26,984 nucleotides of DNA from Podochytrium sp. JEL0797 (GCA_027596195.1 JADGJG010000261.1:1-26984); one strand, 5' to 3'. Numbered from the stretch's first letter, positions 8,247 through 17,708 are shown. Numbers and translations: made by a program. Notes: generated from the letters alone by a model not told the origin.

Positions 8247-10200
8247 ATGGATTCAACGGACACCGCGACCGGCAGCAAGCGCAAACACGACGACCATTCG
8301 CCAGCAGCCGAAGGCGATGCCAAGGACAAGTCTCCTCCTCCGCGGGTAAGACCTGCGAAGACCTGCCACCAACCGCGCTAACCCTTCACTTAGTCGTTCC
8401 TGACGATGGCATCGCCTGCCCACAAGCGCCCGTTTGTGCAGAGCGAGTCGCCCGTCGTGTCGCCAATGAAGGGCGTCGAGGCTTCGCCGGCAGTGAGTAC
8501 GCGGTGCCGTGGTTGCTGAATTAAAACCAAATATGTCCAGGTCCAAACAAAAAGCACCCGCGGTCCACGTATGTACAAGTATCTGGGCCCCTTCTGCTCG
8601 CAACATAACTCCCTTTCCAGTGTTCCAATCCGCCACTGCCAGCGCAGCTGACGACGACGAAGACGAGGCTCCCGCCAGCAGCCCCTCCAAGAAACCGCTT
8701 CCCGTCCCAAAACCTGTCGCTGTCAAACCATCCGTTCCCGTTTTTGGATCCACCGCGACACCACCCCCCCCTTCGTTTGGCGGTTCCGCGTTTGGTTCCT
8801 CGTTTGCAACCACAAAAACGTCCTTCGCCTCCCTCGCGAAGCCATCCCCCGCACCAGCTGCAACCAAGCCGCAAAAGACTGCAGAGAACGAAAAGAATCC
8901 GTTTGGTTCTGTGGCCTTTGGTGATGCGGGGAGGGCGCAGTTGTTTGGTGCTGGGTTTGGCTCGAGTGCCGGTTTTGGCGCCGCCCCAACCACCGCGACT
9001 TCTTCAGCCGCGAGTGTGTTTGGTTCTGGTGGTGGATTCTCGGCATTCGGTGGCTCGTCGATGAGCGCGTCCAAGGCCAAGGAAGATGCGACGGTTACCC
9101 CGACGAACACGAAGCCGGCCTCGCCCACCAAACTCGCGACCCCGGCTGCTAGCACGCCTACGGATGTGGCGGAATCGCTGAAAGCCGGCACTCCTTCGTC
9201 TCCTGCCAAAGTGACAACGTTCGGCGGATCCCTGGGTGGCCGCGCAACGGAGCAAATTGGAGGAGGCGATAGCTTGAAATCGGTAGGCTTCATTTTCTTA
9301 CACGATCTTTCAAATATTTGGTTGACTCTTTTTTGTCTTGTTCAGAATGCATCCGTGAAGGCTGTTTCGTTCAGTTCCTCTCAGCCCGCGTTCGGTTCCA
9401 AAGCAACAACGGCCGGTCTTTCATTCGGCTCGGCAGTTTCTTCGTTTTCGACCGCTTCTGTAGCCTCTTCGGCCTCGGGTTCCTCTTCTGTAAACGCTTT
9501 TGACGCGCTTTTGAAATCAACAAAGAAGCCTACGGCGGCGACGAAAAAGGATGAGCAAGCAGAGGAGGATGCGGGCAGTGACGACGAGAATGCGGCAGAG
9601 TTTGAAGTGCCGATTGAAAAGAAGGTGGATATTCCGGAAGTTGAAGGTTTGGCTCTTGGTTTTCCCCCTCGTTAATTCATCAAGCGGTCTCACACGTATT
9701 CAAAATCACTCCGCAGTGAAAACCGGAGAAGAAGACGAAAGTAATATTATTCAGGTATGGATCGACTTTTGATTGTACTATTTTGCAAAACTCACCTTTG
9801 CTCCTCACAGGCCCGTTGCAAACTGTATCGCATGGACGACACCAACACATGGAAAGAACGCGGTGTCGGAAACTTGCGCCTCAATTGCGACGACGCGGGG
9901 AACTCGGCGCGACTCGTGATGCGTGCCGAGGGCGTGCTGCGACTCATTCTGAACGTGCGCGTGATTCCCGGCATGCCGTGCCAGATTGTGCAGGAAAAGT
10001 TTTTGCAGTTTGCTTGTCCCGAGGAAGGGGCAACGTTTACGCGGTTTTTGGTCAAGGTAACCCCCTCCGCCGTCTTTTTTTTGTTTCTGGAGGTCTCGAT
10101 GTTGAAATTTCTTTTGTAGACGGCGAATGGAAATGTGGCTGAAAGGCTGTTCAACGAAATTCAGACGTTCTCTGGAGTTAGCGAAAAGGGAGACGCGTGA
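8247..10200 (+). CDS. YRB2: RanBP3/Yrb2-like Ran-binding nuclear transport cofactor
   Basis: Eight exons: 8247-8345, 8394-8492, 8541-8568, 8621-9282, 9346-9646, 9717-9754, 9811-10056, 10120-10200. They give about 517 aa and every junction keeps frame. The N-terminus is basic (SKRKHDD, HKRPF). Residues about 80-390 carry roughly a dozen FG motifs (VFGS, AFGSSF, GFGAAP). The Ran-binding domain spans about 397-517: VKTGEEDE, CKLYRMD, WKERGVGNLRLN, RLVMRAEGVLRLILN. This layout is that of RanBP3/Yrb2, which binds Ran-GTP and assists Crm1-dependent nuclear export. Nup50/Nup2 share the domain, but the VKTGEE start and the domain order favour RanBP3. The 63-nt intron at 9283-9345 is in frame and stop-free, so its retention would still be translatable. 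Confidence 0.9.
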
Positions 10201-10674
10201 ATGAGCAAATATGGCCTTATGGTCACAAAATAATAAAGAATATGGCTTTGGAGTGTGTGTCGAAGGCTGATCAACGATGGGATGAAGAAAGCGTTGCACC
10301 CTTGGCGGTTTCGTCAGGATTCTCGCAGCACCTTTTCGGATCTCCACTCCTTCCGGCCCCGCGTGGGCCCAGCCCCCCATTTTTAGAGTCTGATCTTTAG
10401 TTCGACCCTCCAAAATGGCGAGGGGTACCCTCCGCCTAGCGAAAACCTTCTTCAATAGGGGAATAGGTTTATCCACGCCTCTCCAACCTCCGCAAACACT
10501 AGGCTCGCGTCCATTTGCACATCCCAGTTTGACCCCTCAGTTATGGAAAGGGGTTTGGTGAGTTCCAGCAATTATCATGAGGCATGGTTCCACGTGAGAT
10601 GTCAGCAAAAAAAAGTCGGACAACAAGTGGAATTTTTTCATCAAACGCGTCGAGTCAAAAAAAAACAGATTAAA
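10201..10674. other. Intergenic between the RanBP3-like and Cys-rich genes
   Basis: Contains an AATAAA at 10232-10237 for the upstream gene. No gene recognised. The frame of the next gene is open from an ATG at 10543, but that extension is low-complexity, Lys-rich and unconvincing. Confidence 0.5.
10232..10237 (+). promoter_or_regulatory. Polyadenylation signal AATAAA for the RanBP3-like gene
   Basis: An exact AATAAA lies 31 nt after the stop codon at 10198-10200. Confidence 0.5.
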
Positions 10675-11214
10675 ATGGCCAACACGACAGACGACATAGA
10701 ATCCCTCATTTCCAGTGACCCCACTACTCCCGAACCTCCCATTGCAAGACTGACCCCCGCACTCCTCTTTGAAATCCTCCAACCCCACCACATTCCCCTC
10801 GAAATCTCCCTCCTCATCTTTGGTCTCTCATTCGAAACTTGCCGCGACTGCCAATCCCGCATGGACTTTGACTGCTCCCACTGCCACTTCTTTTCCTGCG
10901 GCGGCCCGTGTTTTGAGGGGACCGTTCGGACATGCGCGCGGTGCGATGGAAGCTTGTGTGGAGAGTGCGGGGAATGGACTTGTGATCGGTGTGAGGCAAA
11001 GTTTTCGTATGAGTGTGAAATTCCGAGGCAAAAGTATGGGAGGCCCGAGTGCGCGCGTTTGGGGTGCCAGTGGTGTGAACGGTTGCGTATGTTGTCGGGT
11101 GATTTGTGTCCCGCGTGTTATGAGGTGTGGCCTTTGGAGGATGCGGAGGATGAGGAAGAGGGGAGTAGTGTTAGTTCCGAGAGTGAGCCGGACTTGGGGG
11201 TTCACGAGGAGTAA
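10675..11214 (+). CDS. Cysteine-rich putative zinc-binding protein
   Basis: A single exon of about 179 aa. The N-terminal 50 residues are acidic, then contain a Leu-rich stretch (LTPALLFEILQ) that is vaguely F-box-like. From about residue 55 there is a dense Cys array: CRDC, CSHC, CGGPC, CARC, CGEC, CDRC, CQWC, CPAC. That is enough ligands for several zinc sites. The C-terminus is acidic and Ser-rich (EDEEEGSS). I recognise no named zinc-finger family; RING or B-box like folds are possible. The start at 10675 has AAAATGG context; an in-frame ATG at 10543 would add 44 residues. The sense strand flips from C-rich to G-rich near 10905. An AATAAA lies at 11286. Confidence 0.7.
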   Translation: MANTTDDIESLISSDPTTPEPPIARLTPALLFEILQPHHIPLEISLLIFGLSFETCRDCQSRMDFDCSHCHFFSCGGPCFEGTVRTCARCDGSLCGECGEWTCDRCEAKFSYECEIPRQKYGRPECARLGCQWCERLRMLSGDLCPACYEVWPLEDAEDEEEGSSVSSESEPDLGVHEE

Positions 11215-11285
11215 CTACAGAGGAATTTTTGCTGATTTGCCGGGATAGAAGTAGAACTGATAATTAAGTGATTTGACAAGAAAGA

Positions 11286-11291
11286 AATAAA
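11286..11291 (+). promoter_or_regulatory. Polyadenylation signal AATAAA for the Cys-rich gene
   Basis: An exact AATAAA lies 72 nt after the stop at 11214, within an A-rich stretch. Confidence 0.4.
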
Positions 11292-11491
11292 ATTAGAAGC
11301 TTATTTTAAAAATAAAATAAACTCCCATATACAATTAACTAAGTCAAAATTGGTGATGCTAGTCAACGGAAGTTTGAAGTCCAAAACGGGAAGGCGCGCA
11401 ATATGTGCAGTCAGCAAGAAGCCAGACTTGTTGAGGCTTGCTGTTGTGAACGTTATTTGGAGCCTCCAACTTCGCACACTGACACCCGAAT

Positions 11492-11515
11492 CCCCCCCCC
11501 CCCCCCCCCCTCCCC
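11492..11515. repeat. Long C homopolymer
   Basis: Nineteen C, one T, four C. It is the longest C-run in the window, in intergenic sequence. Its exact length is likely unreliable in an assembly. Confidence 0.85.
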
Positions 11516-11640
11516 ATTTTTCCTCATACAGCCCTTAAAAAGAGAAAAAACGCACATGAATATAACGTAATAAGTTGTCGTGTGTTATGCGATATTACTT
11601 ACTATCAGGAAAAGGAATATAATCTCTGTTTAACAGAATC

Positions 11641-13000
11641 AAATCAACTGAAAGACCTCGTATTCCTCGATTTTGCAAGCAAAAATTCCGTCGGCGCCAT
11701 CCCTTCCCCGTAAGATTCCAGACAGCTCTGAACTTGTCTACCGGTCACAAACAAATCGTTGCCAGAGCCAAACAATTGGCCATAGGATGGAGAGCCATAC
11801 GTCCCATTGCCAAGATACGGCTGCTTGATGGCACTGTAATCCAACCCTTTCCACCTGCCTCAACATTCGAGAACAAACATGCCTCCTTCACGGTAATCCA
11901 ATGCTGCGTGGAATCCCAAGCCGAGTCGATAAACCCACCAACAACTTAACCACTGACCGTTTTGATCACTGTCAACGTATTTGGCTTTCCATCACACGCC
12001 TCGTGGAACTTCAAGTTGACAAACTCGGTGGTCGATGCACGGAAGAGCAACTTCATTTTGCTCAGATTCACGGGAGGATGAGTCACGGCAGTCTTCAAGG
12101 CAGCATTGAGTGTCCTATTTCTGTACAGTGCTTCCTTGACCGCAGAGTGGAAATGGAACTCCAAGCACGTTTGCATCTCCAGCGAAAACAATGAGAGATA
12201 CGGCTCGACGAGAAGCTTGAAGTCCTCCTGCGGGATGGAGTAAAGTGACCCGCAGAAAATCGGGAGAAGCTGAACAACGTCTTCACGCGCCAAATAAAGA
12301 TCGAGCTCTCCAACGCCAGATCCAACAGACAGATCTTCCACCTGCTGACGTGCCTTCAACCAGGCAACCAGAAAAGACCAGTGCTCCAGGGAACAGAGCG
12401 AGTTGTAAGCCAAGATTTCAGCGACAACACCCTCCGACATATCTGCCAATAATTCCCGCCCCGCTTCAATCGCTTTGTCGAAATAGTTGAAGGCCTCACA
12501 TAGTGCTGCTTACTTGCCTGCGGCGAAGTCAAGTCGCTTGGAGGTAACTGAGCGAGTGGTCCAAAAATTTGCAAGCATTTGACTTTGAAGGAGTGAAGGA
12601 GGAGTTGGTCTGCAAATATGGCAACACGTGTCAAGATGGGATCAGGGACTTGGACATACCCCGTGTACATTTACTCAAGAACCACATTGATCGTTTCAAG
12701 ATCCACGTCGGGGTGGTAGAACACGGCTCAGAGTTAGGAAGCAACTTTGGCATCGACTTGAACACCCTCTGGAACCACGATGGGATCAAGTCTCGTGTTC
12801 CATCTCCCCTCCAATGCCCGTTCGTAAAACTCGCAATGAAGACTGAGCTAGTTCGCATGCGCGAGGACGGGAGTTCGTTGTTCGCCAACAAGGAGAAGGA
12901 CATCAGCGAACTTGGAAGAATTCAAGAGAGTTTTGAGGCTTGCTGGGACGTTGGTGTCGCTGGTGGCCGTGAGGAGAGGGACGGTGTGAGTTGCGCGCAT
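11641..13000 (-). pseudogene. BTB-TLDc protein relic with several in-frame stops
   Basis: From an ATG at 13000 the minus strand reads a BTB fold: KFADVLLLVGEQ, VLAHA, FYERALEGRW, IVVPEGV, then MYTGYVQV and FADQLLLHSF. The same frame holds TAG (12850), TAA (12736), TGA (12730) and TAA (12673). The last sits where BTB proteins have Tyr, directly before MYTG. A BACK-like linker follows (GRELLADMSEGVVAEILAYN), possibly after a 41-nt intron starting at 12513. The TLDc domain then reads LLFRASTTEFVNLKFHEACD, TLTVIKTVSG, a TAA (11948-11946), VVGGFIDSAWDS, then a frameshift near 11855 and SYGQLFGSGNDLFV. TLDc proteins are linked to oxidative-stress resistance and V-ATPase regulation. The motif series is clear; five stops and a frameshift make an active gene very unlikely. 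Confidence 0.85.
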
Positions 13001-13612
13001 TTCGGGTCAAAACAAACCTCCCTTTTCCCACCCTCTTCTCTCTCTCTAACACACAACTCATTTAATCCACTCCCTCACTAACAACTTCATCCAGATGCAT
13101 CCAAATCTCCTCCACCAAAAATGCGTCCTCAACTTCACACCGCCTCGTCTCTCAACACCGACACCGAGATATCCAAATGCGAAACAGTTGTCGCGCAAGC
13201 GTGCAGGCGTGCGAGTGGGGTGAAAACACGTTGTAAATAAATTCTAACGCGTATCTCCTCTATCAAAAGGGATAAGTCACATTGTACGCACCCTATTCTT
13301 ACCAGGTTCACCAGCAAGCGGGTGCCCGTCTTACGAAAGGTTCAGTTTTCCGAGTCTCACTTTCTTGATCCCTGACCACAATCACGGCAAAACCCCGAGG
13401 CCTTCAGAAACCAGCAACGAAATATTGAATTGTTTATTAATATTCTCTCGATTTAGTTTTCCAACGACCAGATTCTGGTGATGGTTCTTAGAACGCGTGT
13501 TTCCTCAACAAATCTCAAAGCACAGCCAGGGGTTGAAGGGGTTCGCCATTCATCTGTTGCTCACGAATTCATGATACTTTGGCCAAGTCGTGAAAAAAAA
13601 GCCTCTAACAAG
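13001..13612. other. Intergenic, head-to-head between the BTB-TLDc relic and the GNAT gene
   Basis: Pyrimidine-rich around 13015-13080 and AT-rich around 13420-13455. No coding signal convincing on either strand. It would have held divergent promoters for the two flanking genes. Confidence 0.5.
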
Positions 13613-14899
13613 ATGAAATTGGGGTCGCTCACTGAGGAGCAGATCCCGCAGTTCCTGGACCACCTTTTTAAAGTGTTTGGAGGACTCAACGCCGCGACAG
13701 GCACGTACGGCGCCCCGCGCGGGTTCTTTGAACACCACTGGGAGGCGGACGCGGCGGCGTCGCGGCAGGCAAGCGGCTGCTTTGGCGCATTCGATGCAGA
13801 TGACGTCATTGCGGCGTCGCTGCGTGTTTACGCGCGGCGAGTGGCGCTACGCGGGGCCTCGGTGGCGGCGGGCGGCGTCGGCGACGTGGCGACAAAGGAA
13901 AAACACCGCGGAAAGGGCCTCGCGCGCCGCCTTCTTCAACTGGCCGACGACTACGCGAAACAGTGCCATTTCGACCTGCTGGTCCTGCATGCCAGCAAGA
14001 TGGGAATGCCGGTGTACGAAAAGAGCGGTTGGCGAAACATCGAGATGCACACGAGATCAATTACTACCACCCCGCAACAAGTCCTCGAAGCTGCGTCCCA
14101 CCACAACGCACTTTCAGATATCTTGTTTGAAGATCCCGCCCATTTGGCTCTCATCAAAGCTTGCCACGCACTCACGGCACCGACAATCCTTAGCTCGTTT
14201 GACCGCAACGACAACCATTATTGGTCCAAATACGTTGGCACCTGCAAGGACCACCGCCGATCTCCTGTGAGATTCCTTAACATTCCCTCCGGAAAATCAG
14301 TTTCTCAACTGGCCCAAGGCGACTGCATCGGTTACATTATTTGCGACCTGTTCAAGCACGAAATCGCACTCGCTGCCGCAGACCCCTCCTTTGCCATCAA
14401 CATCCAAATCCGCGAGCTCTTTGTCGCCAAATCCAACACCTTTTCCGCCACGAATGGCATGCAAGTCCTCGAGACTGCCACGGCCCTGACGATCCCAGAA
14501 TTCCGAGAAACTTTGTCGTCACTTGTGGGTGCCGCGCTGCTCCAACTCCTCATGCCCCTCTTCCCGACCCTCTCCACTGCAGCACTCACTCAACGCGTGC
14601 AAATCAACTACCCCGCCGCCCTCCTCCCGGACTGCGTCCTCGACGCGACCCACGCTTCGTGGATGTCGGCAGCGTGTCGCCAAAGTGGCATCGACGTTGG
14701 GTACATGTTCAAAATCGTGACGCCATTTGAGGCCACCCTCGCGACGGGGGAGGCGGTGGTTGTGCGGGATGTCGAGGATCTCAAGCGAGTCGTGGCGCCG
14801 GTGGAGAAGGGGCACGAGGTTCCGTTTGCGGCGTGTAGTGAAGTCATGTTGGTGGAGGGGACGCCCGTGTTTGGTTTCTTCAAGTCTGACGCATATTAA
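13613..14899 (+). CDS. GNAT-family N-acetyltransferase
   Basis: A single exon of about 428 aa from the ATG at 13613 (MKLGSLTEEQ); an in-frame ATG at 13481 would add 44 residues. The N-terminal third carries a GNAT acetyl-CoA site. DVATKEKHRGKGLARRLL, starting at about residue 91, contains the R-G-x-G loop that grips the pyrophosphate. It is followed by the beta4-beta5 region and MPVYEKSGWRNI, the usual end of the core. The C-terminal 230 residues have no domain I recognise, although a bulky C-terminal half is common in fungal acetyltransferases of the Lyc1 kind. The acyl acceptor cannot be told from sequence. Third positions shift from C-rich (28C/10G at 14581-14640) to G-rich (28G/11C at 14761-14820). 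Confidence 0.8.
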   Translation: MKLGSLTEEQIPQFLDHLFKVFGGLNAATGTYGAPRGFFEHHWEADAAASRQASGCFGAFDADDVIAASLRVYARRVALRGASVAAGGVGDVATKEKHRGKGLARRLLQLADDYAKQCHFDLLVLHASKMGMPVYEKSGWRNIEMHTRSITTTPQQVLEAASHHNALSDILFEDPAHLALIKACHALTAPTILSSFDRNDNHYWSKYVGTCKDHRRSPVRFLNIPSGKSVSQLAQGDCIGYIICDLFKHEIALAAADPSFAINIQIRELFVAKSNTFSATNGMQVLETATALTIPEFRETLSSLVGAALLQLLMPLFPTLSTAALTQRVQINYPAALLPDCVLDATHASWMSAACRQSGIDVGYMFKIVTPFEATLATGEAVVVRDVEDLKRVVAPVEKGHEVPFAACSEVMLVEGTPVFGFFKSDAY

Positions 14900-15326
14900 A
14901 TGCATATTTGTTGTTCCCAATTCTGTACCAAAACCTTTTCAAACCTAACGCGACCACCACTGCGTCTGATATCCGAGGGCGCGAATCACATTCTTGTATA
15001 GGACGAGTTGAGCTCAGATGATTGCTCATTTAGAGCACATTGTGTGTTTTTGCTCGCGCCCCTGAAATTCGGCGTTTTCGGACACGCACTTTCGAAGAAA
15101 ATTGTTCGCCCAAAATCGCAAAAAATCGCAACAGTCTCTCCCCACCGGCAAACGCCCTTCGCTATTCGACTCTGCAACGAAGTCCCACTATCACTTATAC
15201 TGTTCCAGCACCACGTCCAATGAGTCCCTCGACGAATACTGCGGGTCTTTCCAAATATGGTTTTTGTTTTCCTTCCTACGTCCCTGCCCGATGCGATAGC
15301 AACCATCTGACACTGCCTGCCAAATC
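14900..15326. other. Intergenic between the GNAT gene and the Ser-rich gene
   Basis: Short open stretches exist but none resembles a protein or connects cleanly to the next gene. A 5' exon of the downstream gene could hide here. Confidence 0.4.
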
Positions 15327-16873
15327 ATGGCCATCTTTTACACAGATCTACTTATGAAGAGCCTCGACAAAGACTCCCTGATGCTCCTGTCAAGCCAGCC
15401 CGATACCGAACCAGAATGCGACCTCAGCGACGCGGTTCTCGTCGCCCCAACCAAAAACCTCTCGGCCTTCGCTGCTCCGAGACCCCAACAAATTGTCCAA
15501 GACACACCCGAAATGACTCTCTTTCCGGCCAGTCTTTCTTCCTCGTCGGCGTCACGCTTGGCGGCATGTCCGAACCAAGCCGGCTTCGAAACCCGAGACT
15601 TGAAGTCGTCCCATCTGCACGACATTTCTTTCGAGATCTCTTCTGGTACTGCTTCCTCCTTCATGTCCGAATCCGAAGTCAACCGCGTTAGTCAATCCAG
15701 TGGCACCACTGTCGACTGTTGCGTGGTGGAGCTCTCCAACGCGAGCAGTAGCGCCATGTCTGGATCGGATTCCCGCTCATCCCGTTCGTCGTTTGCGATT
15801 GAAACCTCAGAGGAGGAGGACTCGATTTCCCCGGGCTGGTTATGCCAGATGCAAGACTTGTCGGTTCCGGACCAGATGGGAGATGAGCGTGATTCCATAT
15901 TTTTTCAAGTCGCTTGGTTTTGAAATTTCGGATCATTTGCATTCGTATGCATCCCCAGATTCCACCAGCGTGGTCCCGGACCTGGATTTCCTGGCGGGCT
16001 CTCCCGTCTCAGTCTCGTCTTCACCCACCCCAACGGTCCCGTCTGACTCAGTCCCCACAATTCTGGCGCCACAACACCACGATTCCAAGCCTTCTGATTC
16101 GTTGAACCTTAGGACCGCGGCGCAACTGCTCGCGGCTCACGTCGTGGCCAATCCCAGCGCATCTCTGAAGCGAAAAAGGACCTGATGCATGGCCGCAACA
16201 ACAGCATCCATCTTGAAAAGCCGAAACTGAATTCTGCCCCATCTTCCTCCCAACACCCTGAAATTCTGCAACCCACCCCACTCGAATCCACTCCCCTTTC
16301 TCCCGCTTCCACCTTCCCCAACTCAACCACCCTCTCAACCTGACACCCCTGGCCCACCCTCCTTCGCACCCATTTCGGCGGTTAGAAGGCAAAAAACCGC
16401 GCAATCTATCGTCGCGTGCAAGTGTTTCTGGAGACTCAGAACGTGGCGTGCGTATATAAAATGACGGATGGGACTGGGAGGCAGCGGTCGCGGTGTATTC
16501 CTGATGCGTTGGTGGCTGTGTTTTTTGAGTTTGTGAACGGGTTTGTGAGTACGGCGCGTGGTGAAGTGAGGGGAGCGGTGGTGGGGGGTGAGAAGGAGGA
16601 GGTTGTGAAGGAGGTTTGGGTGGTCGTGGTAGCGGGGATCAGCGGGTGAAGCGCGAAAGGGAAAAAACGCGTAGGGTGTCGAAGAGAGCGGTGGCTGTAA
16701 GCAAGAAGTCCAAGTTTGAGCAGCACTGTGCCGAGACGGATGTGCGGTTGGTGAGCATGACGTACAACAATTTGGTGGAATTCGCGTGAATGGAGGTGGA
16801 GAAGTTGCGGCCAAGATTGCATGGGGGGCTTTACATTCACAGTGGATATCATCTGACGAGATACGAAGAGTGA
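15327..16873 (+). CDS. Unrecognised Ser-rich protein, tentative five-exon model
   Basis: The ATG at 15327 opens a frame rich in Ser and acidic residues (SSSSASRLA, ETSEEEDS). The frame breaks near 15920. A 70-nt intron (15889-15958, GTGATT to CCCCAG) joins it to a second open stretch (VVPDLDFLAG, LAAHVV). Beyond that the model is weaker: exons 16386-16544 (AIYRRVQVFLETQNVACVYK), 16643-16750 (RVKREREKTRRVSKR, basic) and 16805-16873 (GGLYIHSGYHLTRYEE). All junction phases agree, and two donors are consensus (GTGAGT at 16545, GTGAGC at 16751). The donor near 16144 is poor. If right, the protein is about 360 aa with a basic region near its end, perhaps a nuclear protein. The region 16200-16380 lacks any GT and is strongly C-rich. 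No family recognised; the first two exons are the safer part. Confidence 0.4.
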
Positions 16874-17329
16874 GCTAAATTTTTTTTTAATTTTTTATTT
16901 ATTTTAATTCTAGGGTAGAGAAAAAATGAGCTCCTACGACAGCTCGCCGAGCTTTGGTCGGTTGGGAAAATTCTTGTTCTCAATATATCATCCTTGCTCG
17001 TTGCATTGAATTGATTCCCGCCTTTCTTTTATCCGCCGCAGAGTTGCGACAGCTTTTATTTTTGACAAGTTTCGGGGCGCGCACTTGGATCTGGATCTCG
17101 GCGGTCTCATTTTGTGTGCCTTCTTGATCAAATATTAACTTTCTGTTGAGATTTATAAATAAAAATTAATTTTTATTTTCTCTTTCCCGTGCCCGGCCGT
17201 TCATAAACACTCTTTTTAGGATTTTCAATTTTCTACAGTATAGTCCCTTTTTTGGATTTTCCCTTTTTTTCAAACACAGTTCGTAGATATTCCTGGGGTA
17301 TTTTGCTGCTTTGCACTCTCATTCTGCTC
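16874..17329. other. Intergenic, tail-to-tail, AT-rich
   Basis: T-runs and A/T-rich stretches at 16875-16910 and 17135-17180 suggest 3' untranslated sequence of the flanking convergent units. No gene seen. Confidence 0.5.
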
Positions 17330-17703
17330 TCATTCGAAGTCTTTGTCAAAGTCATCCCACTCCATATCATCCGATTCGTCATCCGTCTCTTCCAATTGAT
17401 GGACCGCGTATTGAAACAGGATTGGCAATGAATATCGGACACATACATCTTGATCCGTTTACGGCCTTTCGCGTTCCCTGGGAGCTCCTCCGTCGAGTTC
17501 TCAAGAGCATACGAGGCCAGAAAGTCGAATTCTCGCTTTTTTTTTACATTGATACGCGTGCGGCTCTCGTTTTCTTCATGGCTCTCCAAAGCGGCCTCAG
17601 CCGCATACGCCACAAGCATGTCAAACTCTCTGCACGGTTGCTCTGGCGAACGCGAACCTCTTACTAGCCTTTCTTTCTTTGGAATATTTCTTTTAACTTC
17701 CAT
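17330..17703 (-). pseudogene. Copy C of repeated family, 3' part only, frameshifted
   Basis: On the minus strand, KKERL is followed by two tandem units, REFDMLVAYAAEAALES and REFDFLASYALENSTEEL, each ending in Arg/Lys-rich residues. After RKRIKM the frame shifts, and the adjacent frame continues with ILFQYAVHQLEETDDESDDM and an acidic tail to a TGA at 17332-17330. Copy B ends in the same way: VIFQYAARELDGTDQESDDM. A GTATGT lies at the break, but an intron from it would remove the conserved FQYA block, so a frameshift or small deletion fits better. The 5' part of the gene is absent. The first ATG overlaps the AATAAA of the aspartate aminotransferase gene (AATAAATGG), which argues against an independent promoter. 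Confidence 0.6.
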
Positions 17704-17708
17704 TTATT
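17703..17708 (-). promoter_or_regulatory. Polyadenylation signal AATAAA for the aspartate aminotransferase gene
   Basis: On the minus strand an exact AATAAA lies 25 nt after the stop at 17734. Its last bases overlap the first ATG of the copy C relic. Confidence 0.5.

Larger units (their letters stand above)
11215..11640. other. Intergenic, tail-to-tail, AT-rich with a long C-run
   Basis: Between the end of the Cys-rich gene and the 3' end of the minus-strand BTB-TLDc relic. AATAAA at 11286-11291. A 19-C run at 11492-11510 is followed by T and CCCC. No coding signal recognised. Confidence 0.55.

Noticed and set aside
8253..9293. A 346-codon minus-strand open frame
   Set aside because: Antisense to the FG-rich exons of the RanBP3-like gene. 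Its Ala/Pro/Gly-rich translation mirrors the FG and Ser repeats.
16335..16852. Minus-strand open frames over the Ser-rich gene's 3' part
   Set aside because: They are Pro/Thr/His-rich mirrors of the G-rich plus strand. The plus-strand exons have consistent phases, so I kept those, with low confidence.
17395..17452. A GTATGT intron in copy C
   Set aside because: Splicing from it to the nearby AG would delete the FQYA block conserved in copy B and leaves a stop or the wrong frame, so a frameshift fits better.
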